Shown here: positions 35,495 to 44,050 of the stretch, piece by piece
How positions within the stretch are numbered: position 1 is the stretch's first letter
Layout: every line of letters starts with the position of its first letter
NCBI GenBank assembly: GCA_024690505.1
Contig: JAILPA010000046.1
Span: forward strand, 1-49,209
Length of the DNA: 49,209 bases
Origin: Prevotella sp.
GTDB lineage: Bacteria; Bacteroidota; Bacteroidia; Bacteroidales; Bacteroidaceae
Reading direction: 5' to 3'
Notes under the pieces: model-generated
The model's input: only the letters and a program-made list of their open reading frames with translations
The model's database searches: none
What the model was told of the DNA's origin: nothing
Position numbers and translations under genes: made by a program

Positions 35495-36832
35495 ATGAAA
35501 CTTTGGGAAAAAGACTTTGAGATAAACAGCGAGATAGAGCGCTTCACCGTTGGCCGCGACCGCGAGATGGACCTTTACCTCGCACCCTACGACGTGCTGG
35601 GCTCGATGGCCCACATCACCATGCTCGAGTCCATAGGACTGATAGGCAGCGATGAGCTGCCCATGCTGCTGAACGAGCTTCGCAACATCTACGAACAGGC
35701 TCAGCGCGGGGAGTTCGTCATCGAGGATGGCATCGAGGACGTACATTCGCAAGTGGAGCTGATACTGACCAGGAAGCTGGGCGACATGGGCAAGAAAATC
35801 CATGCCGGCCGCTCACGCAACGACCAGGTGCTGGTAGACCTGAAGCTCTTCACACGCCACCAGCTGCAGCGGGTGGCCGAGAGCACAAAGGAGCTGTTCG
35901 ACGAGCTCATCGCCAAGAGCAACCAATACAAGGACGTGCTCATGCCCGGATACACCCACCTGCAGGTGGCCATGCCCTCCAGCTTCGGACTGTGGTTCGG
36001 CGCATATGCTGAGAGCCTCACCGATGACATGCTGTTCCTCCAGGCGGCTTATCGCACCGCCAACCGCAACCCGCTGGGATCGGCAGCAGGCTATGGCTCG
36101 TCGTTTCCACTAAACCGTCAGATGACCACCACCCTCTTGGGCTTCGACACAATGAACTACAACGTGGTCTATGCCCAGATGGGACGCGGCAAGATGGAAC
36201 TGGCAGTTGCCTTCGCCCTGGCCACCATCGCCGGCACGCTGGCCAAGCTGGCCTTCGATGCCTGCCTGTTCAACTCGCAGAACTTCGGATTCGTGAAGTT
36301 GCCCAAGGAGTGTACCACGGGCAGCAGCATCATGCCGCACAAGAAAAACCCCGACGTGTTCGAACTGATAAGGGCCAAGAGCAACAAGCTGCAGGGAGTG
36401 CCCACACAGGTGATGCTCATCAAGAACAACCTGCCCGTGGGCTATTTCCGCGACCTGCAGATTATCAAGGAGGTGTTCCTGCCAGCCTTCGACGAGTTGC
36501 TGGATTGCTTGCGCATGACGACATACATTATTAATAAGATAGAGGTGAACACCCATATCCTCGATGACCCACGCTACGACCCCATGTTCAGCGTAGAGGA
36601 GGTGAACCGCCTCGCTTCAGAGGGAATGCCTTTCCGCGATGCCTACAAGAAGGTGGGACTCGATATCGAGGCTGGCCGCTTCAAACCCTGCAAGGAGATA
36701 CACCACACCCACGAGGGGTCGATAGGCAACCTCTGCAACGACCACATCCAGGCCCTTATGAATCACACGTTCGCGGAATTCGGCTTCGACCGCGTGGCTC
36801 GGGCCGAGAAGAAACTGTTAAGCAAGGTTTAA
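35495..36832 (+). CDS. argH: Argininosuccinate lyase
   Basis: ArgH splits argininosuccinate into arginine and fumarate, the last step of arginine synthesis. The 445-residue protein belongs to the fumarase/aspartase superfamily: DVHSQVELILTRKLGD, HAGRSRNDQVLVDLK, the TxxQ-like MPGYTHLQVAMPSSFG, and the superfamily signature GSSIMPHKKNPDVFE with the catalytic loop serine. Length is slightly below the usual 455-460. No other arg genes are in the window. It is followed after 17 nt by a TonB-C gene. Confidence 0.94.
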   Translation: MKLWEKDFEINSEIERFTVGRDREMDLYLAPYDVLGSMAHITMLESIGLIGSDELPMLLNELRNIYEQAQRGEFVIEDGIEDVHSQVELILTRKLGDMGKKIHAGRSRNDQVLVDLKLFTRHQLQRVAESTKELFDELIAKSNQYKDVLMPGYTHLQVAMPSSFGLWFGAYAESLTDDMLFLQAAYRTANRNPLGSAAGYGSSFPLNRQMTTTLLGFDTMNYNVVYAQMGRGKMELAVAFALATIAGTLAKLAFDACLFNSQNFGFVKLPKECTTGSSIMPHKKNPDVFELIRAKSNKLQGVPTQVMLIKNNLPVGYFRDLQIIKEVFLPAFDELLDCLRMTTYIINKIEVNTHILDDPRYDPMFSVEEVNRLASEGMPFRDAYKKVGLDIEAGRFKPCKEIHHTHEGSIGNLCNDHIQALMNHTFAEFGFDRVARAEKKLLSKV

Positions 36833-36849
36833 CTAATATAGAAAAGACT

Positions 36850-37410
36850 ATGATGAAGAGATGTGTACATGTATTGCTTGCTGTGGCTGCCTTCAGCATG
36901 ACTGCAACACAAGCCGAGGCACAAGAAAACGTAGGAGTGGCCAGTGCTCCCATGATCACTGACAATATTACAATTGTGGAAGAGCAGACGGAACAAAGCG
37001 CGGAAACTTTGTTTGAGATGGTTGAGGTGATGCCACAGTTCGCCGAGATTAAGAAACCCGATGGTACACTCCTAGAAGGTTTGGCCGCTCTGCAATACTT
37101 CATCATCAACAACCTGCATTATCCCGTCATTGCCGAAGAGAATGGCATTGAGGGAAAGATCATGTGCCAGTTCATTGTAGAGAAAGACGGGCAGATATCC
37201 AATGTCACAGTAGCAAAAGCTACTCACGTGTGGAGCAACCCAAAATATCGTGACGCACTGGATGCAGAGCAACGGAAGAAAATGGAAACGAGCCTTGACA
37301 AAGAAGCCGTACGCCTGGTCAAAAGTATGCCTAAGTGGTATCCTGGCTTGCAGAAAGAGAAGCCAGTCCGCGTAAGGTTCACCCTACCCCTTAACTTCAA
37401 GCTACAATAA
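36850..37410 (+). CDS. Periplasmic TonB C-terminal domain protein
   Basis: The 186-residue protein has a signal peptide (about 1-25, ending TQAEAQE), a short polar linker, and a TonB C-terminal domain (about 85-186: YPVIAEENGIEGKIMCQFIV, then VRFTLPLNFKLQ). Typical energy transducers carry an uncleaved N-terminal anchor and a Pro-rich spacer. This one has a cleavable-looking signal and no spacer, so it is probably a free periplasmic protein and may not couple to ExbB/ExbD. Its stop codon shares a base with the next start (TAATG), so it is translationally coupled with the lipoprotein. Confidence 0.8.
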   Translation: MMKRCVHVLLAVAAFSMTATQAEAQENVGVASAPMITDNITIVEEQTEQSAETLFEMVEVMPQFAEIKKPDGTLLEGLAALQYFIINNLHYPVIAEENGIEGKIMCQFIVEKDGQISNVTVAKATHVWSNPKYRDALDAEQRKKMETSLDKEAVRLVKSMPKWYPGLQKEKPVRVRFTLPLNFKLQ

Positions 37411-37988
37411 TGCGCAGAAGCCACCTGAACAAACTGTTTGGTACTATCGTTACTGCCATGCTGCTATCAGCCTGTGAAGCAGACAACATGTATAGCAGCA
37501 GCTATTGTAACTTCGTGTTCTACGCCAACCTCTATCCCACCAGCGCACTCACACGGGCCATCGGGGGGACAGGCGGTGACTTCTGCATTGTGAAGGCCGT
37601 ATTCGAGAGCGGGGCCTATCACCTTAAGTTGACCCCCAACCGAGGCACATACGCCGACACAGACCTTGACCTGACGATGAATACCGCTATCACTGGCGAG
37701 CGCATCAGCTATGGTGCCATGGGCTACAAGCAGGGACTCATCATTGGCAGGTCGAACTTCGGCCAGCTGCGGGCCTACGACCTGCAATGCCCCAACTGCG
37801 ACAACAACCACGAACTGCAATGGGCCGACCATGCCACTGAACTCGTCTGCAACAAGTGCAGCCGCATATACAACATCGACGGCGACTACGGCTACGTGAA
37901 GTCAGGACCTAAAGGAACCGCCCTGACTCAATACCGCAACGTGGCATATAACCAGCAGGACGGTCGGCTCGTGGTCAGGAACCAATAG
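37410..37988 (+). CDS. Lipoprotein with a Cys4 (rubredoxin/Rieske-like) metal site
   Basis: The 192-residue protein starts with a lipoprotein signal ending in the lipobox LLSAC (Cys22). The C-terminal half has CPNC (about 130) and CNKC (about 150), followed by SRIYNIDGDYGYVKSGP and LTQYRN. This arrangement resembles a Rieske-like fold in which two CxxC pairs bind a metal, probably zinc or iron. Similar lipoproteins are widespread in Bacteroidetes without known function. It is coupled to the upstream TonB-C gene. A hairpin at 38074-38106 follows. Confidence 0.72.
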   Translation: MRRSHLNKLFGTIVTAMLLSACEADNMYSSSYCNFVFYANLYPTSALTRAIGGTGGDFCIVKAVFESGAYHLKLTPNRGTYADTDLDLTMNTAITGERISYGAMGYKQGLIIGRSNFGQLRAYDLQCPNCDNNHELQWADHATELVCNKCSRIYNIDGDYGYVKSGPKGTALTQYRNVAYNQQDGRLVVRNQ

Positions 37989-38073
37989 ACATTGAGACTG
38001 CCGTTTTCCACTGTGCTTATAGTACGTGCATCATATTCCACGGACAACAGCCCAAAGTCGTTCTTAAATTGTA

Positions 38074-38106
38074 ACACGGCTTGTTACGCTCAGTAACAGG
38101 TCGTGT
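38074..38106 (+). terminator. Hairpin downstream of the Cys4 lipoprotein gene
   Basis: ACACGGCTTGTTAC and GTAACAGGTCGTGT pair over 14 positions with two G-U wobbles and a five-base loop, followed by a T-rich stretch (TTCAATTTT). It is a plausible terminator between convergent genes. The remaining intergenic DNA (37989-38203) shows nothing else. Confidence 0.6.
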
Positions 38107-38203
38107 TTCAATTTTATCAGCTGTTGAAAACTATCCGTAAAGTGAAATCCGCTGCACTTTTAGACAAGCTTTGTGTTTTGCCACTTTCAATGACGCCGTT
38201 CCG

Positions 38204-38332
38204 TCACAAGGCCTCGTCGTCGGGTCGTTGTGGACGGCGTGGCACACGCGGCAGATGCCGCTTGCGACGGAGATAGTCTTCGCGGCGGGCTTCATAGTCT
38301 TGCTGGTGCTTCTCTAAATATCCGTCGGCCAT
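38204..38332 (-). CDS. Small basic protein of 42 residues
   Basis: A complete short frame, ATG at 38332 to TGA at 38204, encodes a highly charged peptide beginning MADGYLEKHQQDYEARREDY with a basic tail (YLRRKRHLPRVPRR) and an acidic end. I recall similar small proteins of the form YLExxxxxYExRxxxxLRxKKH in many Bacteroidetes, which supports it being real, but the function is unknown. It follows the DUF4270 gene by 34 nt on the same strand. The frame continues upstream as a shadow of the DUF4270 gene, so only the part from 38332 is considered coding. Confidence 0.6.
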   Translation of the reverse strand: MADGYLEKHQQDYEARREDYLRRKRHLPRVPRRPQRPDDEAL

Positions 38333-38366
38333 GATGAGGGTGATTGGGGGGATGCGTGAATGCGGT

Positions 38367-39824
38367 CTACCTGAACTTACCGTAGGCAACGTTGATACGA
38401 ATGGGCGCATTGGCATTGGCAGGCCCTCCAACCAGACGTATGCTTGTGAGCGACATGTCGTGCTGGATATTGCTGATTTCATTCGTTGACGATGATGTGG
38501 TGTAGCTGATGGGCACCAGTACCATCTTGTTCCAGTTTGGATGGTTTGCCGTCCAGTTGGCATCCTTCGCCATGCCTCTGTTCTTGGCATTCCACAACGC
38601 CGTAACGAGGTTCGACAGGTTGTTGAAGGTGTAAGTGTTGTACTTGGAACTATAGGAGGCAATATACGAAAGGACATTATCGTTGACATTCCGCTTCTCG
38701 AAGAAGCTGTGGAGGCTGTCTTTCGGCAGGAGCAGGAGTGACTGTGGTATGCCAAGCAGACGGTTGTCGAACGACTGGTAGTTGAGGCGCTGGAACGAGA
38801 GTTTGGAGGCCAGCAGCGTGTCGGCTTCGTGGCCCTGCTTGATTTCATCGACGGGTAGTGTGACTTCGGTAAACAGTCCGGCAGGAGTCTTCAGATAGGT
38901 GTAGGCCGTCTCCTGCGCCAGGGACTGCAGGGCGTCGCGGTCGTTGATGATATGTGTGGACTGCAGCACTTCGTGGGTGCCGGCAAGTGTGAAGATGACG
39001 CGATGGACGGTAGAATCGTTCACGGTGTAGTAAACGCGGAGGCCGATGTTGGATATCTGTGCATGGAATCCCAGCCCGTCAGTTATCTGGAAGCAGAAAC
39101 CTGGGCAGACCTTATGGGTGAAGGCATAGGCGTTGCGGAAATACTCGGGATGGTCGTAGTACTGGCGCATGATGTACGACCCGTAGTTGTTGTAGGAAGT
39201 GCCGTCAACAGCGGTATAGGCATCGTTGAGCTTCACGAGGATGTGCTCCTGGTATTTGGTGTTGTTGCGCACGGAGTCAATCTGTGCGAGATTCTTATAG
39301 GTGAACATCTTCTGCTTCACAATGCCATCTGCACGAAGCATCCCCTCAGAGGCTGGGTCGAAGTCGGTATAGTAGCGCTGCCCCTCCTCCATGGGCTTGC
39401 TCATCTCTGTGATTCGCATCTTCATGGCGGTGAGGCTGTCGGTGTTGTTGAAGGGCGAGGCAACGTAAAGTATCATCTCGCAAGAGTCGGCGCCGGCACG
39501 TCCGTCGAAGATGCTCACTACCTTGCTCTCCTGTGCTAAGTTGGTGTATTCGAGCAGGTTGAACTGTGTGGTAAATTCGCTGGTGACGTCGGTCCCTGTC
39601 TCTGGATCCCTCACTTTTCCGAAATAGTTGTTCGAGGCCAGGGAGAACACCGAGTCGGCCATGATGGTCTGCGTGGTTACGGTGTATTCGGCGGAACTGA
39701 CGTTGAGTTTGTCGCTATCATCGGTGAGCGACTGTCCGATGTTGAGTGTGTCTTCGTCGCAAGAAGAAATGGCCATTGCCGCAATGAGGGCACCAGCCAT
39801 GTATTTCAGTTTCTTCATAATCAT
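38367..39824 (-). CDS. DUF4270 family lipoprotein
   Basis: The 485-residue protein starts with a lipoprotein signal (MKKLKYMAGALIAAMAISSC), giving a lipid-anchored protein. The body matches DUF4270 in layout: DEDTLNIGQSLTDDSDKL at the N-terminus, repeated beta-rich segments, MADSVFSLASNNYFGKVRDP, and a C-terminal segment ending with PIRINVAYGKFR. The role is unknown. In Bacteroidetes it is often found downstream of a GlgA-like gene, as here (stop of that gene at 39832, 7 nt upstream). The reading frame extends to 40058 within the upstream gene, but the lipoprotein signal fixes the start at 39824 (or 39818). Confidence 0.82.
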   Translation of the reverse strand: MIMKKLKYMAGALIAAMAISSCDEDTLNIGQSLTDDSDKLNVSSAEYTVTTQTIMADSVFSLASNNYFGKVRDPETGTDVTSEFTTQFNLLEYTNLAQESKVVSIFDGRAGADSCEMILYVASPFNNTDSLTAMKMRITEMSKPMEEGQRYYTDFDPASEGMLRADGIVKQKMFTYKNLAQIDSVRNNTKYQEHILVKLNDAYTAVDGTSYNNYGSYIMRQYYDHPEYFRNAYAFTHKVCPGFCFQITDGLGFHAQISNIGLRVYYTVNDSTVHRVIFTLAGTHEVLQSTHIINDRDALQSLAQETAYTYLKTPAGLFTEVTLPVDEIKQGHEADTLLASKLSFQRLNYQSFDNRLLGIPQSLLLLPKDSLHSFFEKRNVNDNVLSYIASYSSKYNTYTFNNLSNLVTALWNAKNRGMAKDANWTANHPNWNKMVLVPISYTTSSSTNEISNIQHDMSLTSIRLVGGPANANAPIRINVAYGKFR

Positions 39825-39831
39825 TGTAGTC

Positions 39832-40644
39832 TTATTCCTTGTCGGGACAAATCTGGTCGTAGAAAGCCTCATAGGCATTGGCGAAGTCTTCCTGATAGCC
39901 CAACAGGGGTATCTGTTTCTTTGCCACGTGCTGAAGCAGTTCTTGGCAGACCTCGGGCTCGGCCTGAATGATGCCGTCGCTGTAGTCGATGGCCATTTTG
40001 CCCAGCTCCACAACATCGAAGTGGTCGCTGTAGGCATCGAGCAGCGATGGCTTGGCATCGCGGAACGAGAGGCACTGCTTGAAGTTCTGGCCCAGGTCTT
40101 TCTTCAGGCTCTTGGCAAATAGCGACGTGATGACCTTCGTCTCGGCAAACGATGGTTCATCGTGGTAGGCGGTCTTCACGTATAAGGGTACTACGGCGCT
40201 CATCCATCCCTGACAATGTATGATGTCGGGCACCCAGCGCAACTTCTTCACTGTCTCCAGCACGCCACGGGCAAAGAAGATGGCCCGCTCGCCATTGTCG
40301 GGGTAGTCCTCGCCGCTCTCGTCGGCAGTCATCCTACGCTTCGAGAAATAATCGTCGTTGTCGATGAAGTAGACAGCCACACGTGCCGTCTGGATGGTAG
40401 CCACCTTAATAATAAGCGGGTGGTCGGTGTCGTCGATAATGAGATTCATACCCGACAGACGCTGTACTTCATGCAACTGTCCACGGCGCTCGTTGATGGT
40501 GCCCCATTTGGGCATAAACGTACGAATCTCATGGCCCTGCTCCTGAATGGCGCGGGGTAATTCGCGCCCCATGATCGACAGGCTGTTGTCCTCTACATAA
40601 GGAGCAATCTCCTGGTTGATGAATAAAATCTTCTTCTTTGCCAT
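39832..40644 (-). CDS. Half-length glycogen/starch synthase-like protein
   Basis: The 270-residue protein matches the N-terminal Rossmann half of GT5 glycogen synthases: ILFINQEIAPYVEDNSLSIM, GRELPRAIQEQGHEIRTFMP, and DIIHCQGWMSAVVPLYVKT, plus a segment with ELGKMAIDYSDGIIQAEPE. The C-terminal GT-B half, which carries the ADP-glucose site, is absent, and the usual K-x-G-G-L near the N-terminus is replaced (EDNSLSIM). Catalysis as a glycogen synthase is therefore doubtful. The frame is intact and the neighbours are the conserved Bacteroidetes set (DUF4270 downstream, panC divergent), so it is a real gene and not a truncation. Confidence 0.8.
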   Translation of the reverse strand: MAKKKILFINQEIAPYVEDNSLSIMGRELPRAIQEQGHEIRTFMPKWGTINERRGQLHEVQRLSGMNLIIDDTDHPLIIKVATIQTARVAVYFIDNDDYFSKRRMTADESGEDYPDNGERAIFFARGVLETVKKLRWVPDIIHCQGWMSAVVPLYVKTAYHDEPSFAETKVITSLFAKSLKKDLGQNFKQCLSFRDAKPSLLDAYSDHFDVVELGKMAIDYSDGIIQAEPEVCQELLQHVAKKQIPLLGYQEDFANAYEAFYDQICPDKE

Positions 40645-40668
40645 TGTGCTAATGGGGTTTTATAGGTG

Positions 40669-40676
40669 CAAAGGTA
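40669..40676 (-). promoter_or_regulatory. -7 box of the GlgA-like/DUF4270 unit
   Basis: TACCTTTG on the minus strand, 24 nt before the ATG at 40644. No -33 TTTG at usual spacing. The plus-strand panC promoter in the same intergenic region could not be identified with confidence. Confidence 0.55.
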
Positions 40677-40830
40677 AGAATAATTTCCCGTAAAACCGAA
40701 TAAAAAGCGTGATTTTAGGAAAAAGTGACATTTTATAGGTTTATTTTTAGTCTTTTTTTTCCTTATTTGTGAAATTTGTTGTTATTTTGCACCCGCTTAG
40801 AGTCCTCGACTAACAACGGGGCATGAAAGA

Positions 40831-41700
40831 ATGGAAGTATATAAGAAAATTGTTGATTTGCAGAATGCGCTCTTTCTTGACCGCAAGGCAGGAAGGAGTG
40901 TGGGACTTGTGCCCACGATGGGTGCGCTGCACGAGGGTCATGCCTCGCTGGTGCGTCGCTCCTTGAAGGATAACGATGTTACGGTTGTCTCGGTATTTGT
41001 CAATCCTACTCAGTTCAACGACAAAAACGACCTGAAGAACTATCCGCGCGACCTCGACGCCGACTGCCGTTTGATAGGCAGTTGCGAGAGCGAGGCTGCA
41101 GGCACCGTCTATGTGCTTGCCCCTGAAGTAGAAGAAATGTATCCCACCCCCGACCGTCGGCAGTTTGAGTATCCGCCAGTGTCAACGGTGATGGAGGGTG
41201 CTCATCGGCCCGGTCATTTCAATGGTGTGTGCCAAGTGGTTAGCCGACTTTTCTATATTGTACGCCCTGACCGTGCCTATTTTGGCGAAAAGGACTGGCA
41301 ACAGATAGCCGTGGTGAAAGCCATGGTTCGCCATTTAGACCTTGGTGTAGAAATTGTAGAGTGCCCCATCGTTCGCGATGCCGACGGGCTGGCACGCTCG
41401 AGCCGAAACACACTGCTCAGTGCCGATGAGCGAGCCATCGCACCACATATCTATCAGGCTCTGAAGGAAAGCGTAAGCTATGCCAAGAGCCATTCGCTGA
41501 AGGACACACACGATAAGGTGGTGGCCGACATCAATGCCGTGGAAGGGCTCGACGTGGAATACTTCGCCATCGTCGATGGCAACACGCTGCAGGACATTGA
41601 CAACTGGGATGATTCGCCCTATGTCGTAGGTTGCATCACCGTCTACTGCGGTAAGACTCCCATCCGACTTATCGACCACATTAAATACAAGGAGCCATGA
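40831..41700 (+). CDS. panC: Pantothenate synthetase
   Basis: PanC condenses pantoate and beta-alanine with ATP to form pantothenate (vitamin B5). The 289-residue protein has [15 protein letters not shown] (HIGH-like motif), [11 protein letters not shown], the central [17 protein letters not shown] and [14 protein letters not shown], and KMSKS-like [10 protein letters not shown]. It overlaps panD by four bases (ATGA), so the two steps that supply and use beta-alanine are coupled. Confidence 0.95.
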   Translation: MEVYKKIVDLQNALFLDRKAGRSVGLVPTMGALHEGHASLVRRSLKDNDVTVVSVFVNPTQFNDKNDLKNYPRDLDADCRLIGSCESEAAGTVYVLAPEVEEMYPTPDRRQFEYPPVSTVMEGAHRPGHFNGVCQVVSRLFYIVRPDRAYFGEKDWQQIAVVKAMVRHLDLGVEIVECPIVRDADGLARSSRNTLLSADERAIAPHIYQALKESVSYAKSHSLKDTHDKVVADINAVEGLDVEYFAIVDGNTLQDIDNWDDSPYVVGCITVYCGKTPIRLIDHIKYKEP

Positions 41701-42041
41701 TGATAGAAGTTCTGAAGTCAAAACTCCATTGTGTGCAGGTGACTGAGGCCAATTTGAACTACATGGGCAGCATCACCATTGACGAAGACCTGATGGAGGC
41801 TGCTAACATGATAGCTGGAGAGAAGGTGCAGGTGCTCGACAACAACAACGGCGAGCGCTTCGAGACGTATATCATCAAGGGAGAGCGCGGAAGCGGTTGC
41901 ATCTGCCTGAACGGGGCGGCTGCCAGAAGGGTACAGGTGGGAGACACCATCATCATCATATCCTATGCTCTGATGGATTTTGAGGAAGCCCGCACGTTCA
42001 AGCCCACGGTGGTATTCCCACGCGACAACCGCCTGGTCTGA
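41697..42041 (+). CDS. panD: Aspartate 1-decarboxylase precursor
   Basis: PanD makes beta-alanine from aspartate and matures by self-cleavage to a pyruvoyl enzyme. The 114-residue precursor has the cleavage site G24-S25 in [10 protein letters not shown], conserved K9 (LKSKLH) and Y58-type residues ([13 protein letters not shown]), and the [20 protein letters not shown] core. The first of two ATGs is used because it gives the conserved position 24/25 for the cleavage site. It overlaps panC and is followed by a strong terminator. Confidence 0.95.
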   Translation: MMIEVLKSKLHCVQVTEANLNYMGSITIDEDLMEAANMIAGEKVQVLDNNNGERFETYIIKGERGSGCICLNGAAARRVQVGDTIIIISYALMDFEEARTFKPTVVFPRDNRLV

Positions 42042-42084
42042 CCGCTTACCTGCTGATTTAACAAGTCATAGCTTTTCCTATACA

Positions 42085-42125
42085 AAAAGACGGCCTTTGT
42101 ACAAATGATACAAAGGCCGTCTTTT
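42085..42125 (+). terminator. Strong terminator after panC-panD
   Basis: AAAAGACGGCCTTTGTA, a seven-base loop, and its perfect 17-bp complement ending TCTTTT. The poly-A on one side and poly-T on the other make it bidirectional. A near-twin with the same core lies at 42404-42445. Confidence 0.85.
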
Positions 42126-42142
42126 GATTATATGAGAAAGTG

Positions 42143-42372
42143 ACTTGGCCGATAATGAACCTTTAATGGCTGGAGCGGGTTGTGAATTATCTTTACACGA
42201 GAATGTTTACAAAAGGGGGCACACCGCTTTAAGGAGGGAAAAGTACCGCTTTTTCACCCTCAAAGCTGTCCTTTTCCACCCTCAAAGCGGTACTTTTCCA
42301 AAAGTCCAGTTGGATGGCAATTTTCGAGAATCAGAATTTTATTTACATTCTTCCACCCCAACAAAGCTGTTG
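42143..42372 (-). repeat. Long dispersed repeat, copy 3 (partial)
   Basis: The core ACACCGCTTTAAGG ... CCCTCAAAGCGGTACTTTTCC and the right flank (CAATTTTCGAGAATCAGAATTTT) match copy 2 (27713-27972) in the same orientation. The left flank is much diverged. It lies exactly between twin 17-bp terminator hairpins. No gene is present between panD and prs, and a small reading frame here is a repeat artefact. Confidence 0.65.
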
Positions 42373-42403
42373 CACTGTTTAGCGGGCAGCAATCCTCCTA
42401 TAC

Positions 42404-42445
42404 AAAACACGGCCTTTGTACGAAGTGATACAAAGGCCGTGTTTT
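42404..42445 (-). terminator. Strong terminator after prs
   Basis: AAAACACGGCCTTTGTA, an eight-base loop, and its perfect 17-bp complement, just beyond the prs stop codon. It shares the CGGCCTTTGTA core and the upstream CCTATACAAAA with the panD terminator 320 nt away. Confidence 0.85.
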
Positions 42446-42463
42446 TGTATGTTTGTGTGTTAT

Positions 42464-43402
42464 TTATACAAGGTACAGGTCGCTGATACTCTTGTTGTCA
42501 ATAACGCGGCGGATAGCTTCGGCAAACATGTCGGCCACAGAGAGCTGTTTCACCTTGGCACAACGCTGGGTGTAGGGGATGGAGTCGGTGAAGACAATTT
42601 CCTCCAACGCACTCTCCTGCACGCGGTCGCTGGCAGGCCCGCTCATCACGCAGTGGCTGGCGCAGGCACGTACGGTCTTGGCACCAGCGGCCTTCATCAG
42701 ATCGGCTGCCTTGGTGATGGTTCCTGCCGTGTCAACCATGTCGTCGATGATGACCACGTTCTTGCCTTCCACCTCGCCAATAATCTGCATCGAGGCCACA
42801 ACGTTAGCACGGGCACGGGTCTTGTTGCACAGCACCAGCGGACAGCCGAGATACTTAGCATAGGTGTTGGCACGCTTCGACCCCCCTACGTCGGGCGATG
42901 CAATCACCAAGTCTTCGAGGTTGAGGGTCTTCAGATAAGGCATGATAACCCCAGAGCCATACAGGTGATCGACAGGCACATTAAAGAATCCCTGTATCTG
43001 GTCGGCATGAAGGTCCATGGTAATCACACGGTTCACACCTGCAACACTCAACAGGTCGGCCACCAGCTTGGCACCGATGCTAACACGGGGCTTATCCTTA
43101 CGATCCTGACGAGCCCATCCGAAGTAAGGAATGACGGCATTGATGGTACGGGCAGATGCACGTTTGGCTGCATCAATCATCAACAGCAGTTCCATCAGGT
43201 TATCACTTGAAGGGAACGTGCTTTGAACTAAGAAGATGTCGCGGCCACGAATGCTTTCTTCATACGAGACGGCAAATTCTCCATCGGAGAACTTCGTCAT
43301 TTGCAGTTTGCCCAAGGGGCAACCCAAACTTTGGCAGATTCTTTCCGCCAGGTACTTCGTAGCTGTACCCGAGAACACCATGAAGGGGTTTTCCATTGTC
43401 AT
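42464..43402 (-). CDS. prs: Ribose-phosphate pyrophosphokinase
   Basis: Prs makes PRPP from ribose 5-phosphate and ATP, feeding nucleotide, His and NAD synthesis. The 312-residue protein has FSGTATKYLAERIC, DGEFAVSYEESIRGRDIFLVQ, the ATP site PYFGWARQDRK, the regulatory flexible loop near SVAGVNRVITMDLHADQIQG, and the PRPP motif VVIIDDMVDTAGTI. It lies 31 nt after the ThiE-like gene on the same strand, so the metallopeptidase, ThiE-like and prs genes may be one unit. A terminator follows. Confidence 0.95.
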   Translation of the reverse strand: MTMENPFMVFSGTATKYLAERICQSLGCPLGKLQMTKFSDGEFAVSYEESIRGRDIFLVQSTFPSSDNLMELLLMIDAAKRASARTINAVIPYFGWARQDRKDKPRVSIGAKLVADLLSVAGVNRVITMDLHADQIQGFFNVPVDHLYGSGVIMPYLKTLNLEDLVIASPDVGGSKRANTYAKYLGCPLVLCNKTRARANVVASMQIIGEVEGKNVVIIDDMVDTAGTITKAADLMKAAGAKTVRACASHCVMSGPASDRVQESALEEIVFTDSIPYTQRCAKVKQLSVADMFAEAIRRVIDNKSISDLYLV

Positions 43403-43433
43403 TGAAAGGTATTATTGATTGAAAGTATTTTTC

Positions 43434-44042
43434 TTAACTGGCAGCTTTCTTAAATTTCTGAAAGTGTGCAATAAGATCCTTGAAGTCCTGCCCTTGATGA
43501 ATATTGAACCGGTTCCACAAGTCGCCGCAGATAACAACTCCGCCAAAACCGAGGTCACGAACCTGACGGATGTTGTCAAGACTGATGCCACCGAGCGCAT
43601 AGACATGCCGGTCGATAAGTCCCTGCCGGGAGGCTGCTTTCAGCTGGTCAAAGGTGAACGACTGGCGGTCATCGGGATTTGAATGGCTATCGAAGATGTT
43701 CTGCAGGAAGACGTAGGACGACTTCTTCTTTGATTCACGAAGTTGCTCTATCTGACGGCACGTGCAGCTCACGTTACCACGGAATCCATAGGGCAATTCT
43801 GCATCGGGCGTATTCAAGTGAATGCCCCGCAGCCCATACTCTTCGTAGAGGTAGAAATGATCGTGCACCACTATCTTGCGGTAATACTCATCGGGCAGTA
43901 GCGTCAGCAAGCGCTCGGAATAGACCGGCTCCTGCTGGGGCTTGTAGAGGTGAAGCCCATCCAGCCCTTCCTCGAAGAGGGAGGTCAGTATCTTGTCTTC
44001 TTCCACGAAAAACGTGGGTTTGGTCATTATGATAAGCTTCAT
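43434..44042 (-). CDS. ThiE/TenI-like protein, catalytic loop altered
   Basis: The 202-residue protein has a TIM-barrel layout of thiamine phosphate synthase type: LIIMTKPTFFVEEDKILTSL, LDGLHLYKP, VVHDHFYLYEEYGLRGIHLN, YVFLQNIFDS and the phosphate loop ALGGISLDNIRQVRDLGFGG. The usual GPxxxTxTK loop of ThiE is missing (FLQNIFDSHSNPDDRQ in its place), so it may not make thiamine phosphate. TenI-like or unknown activity is possible. No other thi genes are near. It starts 8 nt after the metallopeptidase gene. Confidence 0.75.
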   Translation of the reverse strand: MKLIIMTKPTFFVEEDKILTSLFEEGLDGLHLYKPQQEPVYSERLLTLLPDEYYRKIVVHDHFYLYEEYGLRGIHLNTPDAELPYGFRGNVSCTCRQIEQLRESKKKSSYVFLQNIFDSHSNPDDRQSFTFDQLKAASRQGLIDRHVYALGGISLDNIRQVRDLGFGGVVICGDLWNRFNIHQGQDFKDLIAHFQKFKKAAS

Positions 44043-44050
44043 GTGCCTCG

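Noticed and set aside
38204..38848. Longer minus-strand frame that includes the 42-residue protein
   Set aside because: The upstream part overlaps the DUF4270 gene in another frame and is Ser/Thr/Arg-rich shadow sequence. Only the last 42 codons after 38332 look real.
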